A stretch of 64,000 nt of DNA from Belliella filtrata (GTDB lineage: Bacteria; Bacteroidota; Bacteroidia; Cytophagales; Cyclobacteriaceae). The stretch spans positions 28,754-92,753 of the forward strand of contig NZ_JAKZGP010000012.1 of assembly GCF_022549775.1 (NCBI RefSeq). The letters are read 5' to 3'. Position numbers and translations under genes: made by a program. This document shows, piece by piece, positions 63,351 through 64,000 of this stretch (positions are counted from its first letter, which is position 1; every line of letters starts with the position of its first letter). The notes beneath the pieces are model-generated. The model was not told the origin of the DNA, did no database searches, and saw only the letters and a program-made list of their open reading frames with translations.

Positions 63351-64000
63351 TACATAAAAATTTATTAGTTATAAAATTAATTTTTTGAATATAAAAAGGA
63401 AAATATAATATTCCTAACTTAGGAGATAATGGAATAATCCTATCTAAGCTGAATAAAAATTCAATAAAACACTCAGTTTTAAACTAAAGGTGCTTTTTTA
63501 TATGATTTTTCAAAGATTAAAAAAAGTTAAATAAATACTAATATTTTCAAATAATCCTTTAAATGATTTTTCAAACTGAGCAATCTGTAAAACAAAGCCC
63601 ATGAGTTTTTATAATCTGATAGGCTTTATTTTTGAAAATCTAATTAGTCTAAATTTACATCCCAAAATAAATGAGAGGAGAACTCTCCTCGGTCAAACAA
63701 ATTTGAATCGGCATTTTTCATTTCAACAAAATCCCCGAGTTACGACTCGGGGATTTTGTAACCTTGTCAGACTCCAACCAGACCCTTTCAAAGTTCTAAA
63801 TTTTTGTCGCGTTTTCTTGCCTCTTGTTTCTTATTTCTAATTTCATGCTTCTCGTCCCTGTTTGCAAATCTATTGTCGCGTCCTGAAATTACTTGACACT
63901 TTTTTTATTGTTTTTCTTTTGTTTTCATCATCTTAAATGCCCCCTAGCTCAAGTAAGGAAACTTGTCAAGGCCGGAGCAGAGCGACGTTTATATAGCCTT
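63351..64000. other. Gene-free right edge with hairpins
   Basis: I see no convincing gene in these 650 nt. The section contains a 6-bp hairpin GAGGAG-AACT-CTCCTC (63675-63690), the strong hairpin at 63727-63758, then AT-rich sequence and, from about 63950, a more GC-rich stretch that continues off the edge. The single open frame at 63601-63840 runs across the strong hairpin and has no protein-like features. Confidence 0.5.
63727..63758. terminator. Strong hairpin of terminator type
   Basis: CAAAATCCCCGAGT / ACTCGGGGATTTTG: a perfect 14-bp stem around TACG. It may terminate a gene beyond the right edge or be part of a dispersed hairpin element. Confidence 0.65.

Noticed and set aside
63601..63840. 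79-codon open frame on the plus strand
   Set aside because: It crosses a perfect 14-bp hairpin, has no protein-like pattern and no promoter or start context.

Overview
The window looks like chromosomal DNA from a Bacteroidota bacterium, most likely order Cytophagales and probably near the Cyclobacteriaceae (Algoriphagus/Belliella type). The DNA is AT-rich. Several promoters match the Bacteroidota consensus (TTTG, 18-20 nt, TAnnTTTG). Gene content also fits: a two-subunit methylmalonyl-CoA mutase with MeaB, a 5'-nucleotidase split into two genes, a DUF4221-like lipoprotein, LytTR and ligand-sensor (Reg_prop/Y_Y_Y) signalling proteins, DUF3108, DUF1684, DUF2795 and DUF349. The genus is an inference. 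No tRNA, rRNA, CRISPR array, prophage or transposase was seen.

Region by region. 0-10 kb: a partial lipid-kinase-like gene, mutB-mutA, a split 5'-nucleotidase, dnaA, then an RsiV-like lipoprotein overlapping meaB. 10-14 kb: hemJ, an SCO protein and cytochrome c, a MerC-type protein with a palindrome on its start codon, and a class IV aminotransferase. 13.6-20.7 kb: a tightly packed operon (REC-histidine kinase, ABC ATPase, FtsX-type permease, DUF3299-like protein) beside an 1144-residue hybrid sensor. 20.8-25.4 kb: sucD, then a tandemly duplicated cassette of a DUF4221-like lipoprotein with a small two-cysteine secreted peptide and a CxxC lipoprotein. 25.5-31.1 kb: an ABC-F gene, an MtfA-like peptidase, an unknown lipoprotein and a decayed higBA locus, all separated by spacers full of a palindromic dispersed repeat. 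31-37.5 kb: housekeeping genes (rny, zapA, a coiled-coil partner, pheT, radC, rpsT). 37.8-38.7 kb: a multiply broken S1/P1-like gene. 38.8-52.5 kb: aminotransferase, Bcr/CflA transporter, ettA, DUF349, a LiaF-like/LytS/LytTR stress module, ispD, queA, a MacB-like permease and recA. 52.7-60.4 kb: DUF3108 protein, PhoB/PhoR-like pair, DUF3037/HipA_2 pair, RluA-type synthase and the rplM-rpsI-rpsB-tsf translation block. 60.5-64 kb: an intact higBA pair, a beta-barrel protein and an unknown lipoprotein whose signal peptide is put out of frame by a TATC tetranucleotide repeat.

The points most worth a second look are: (1) the (TATC)6 tract, where 4 or 7 units would restore a perfect lipoprotein signal peptide; (2) the duplicated peptide/propeller/CxxC cassette, in which one copy has lost both small genes; (3) a palindromic repeat family with two stem types that differ by paired changes, one copy of which appears to serve as the rny terminator; (4) a higBA relic with a frameshift at a G8 tract and a toxin cut down beside a repeat copy; (5) the palindrome over the merC-like start codon next to a DUF3299/ABC operon, which together suggest metal control.
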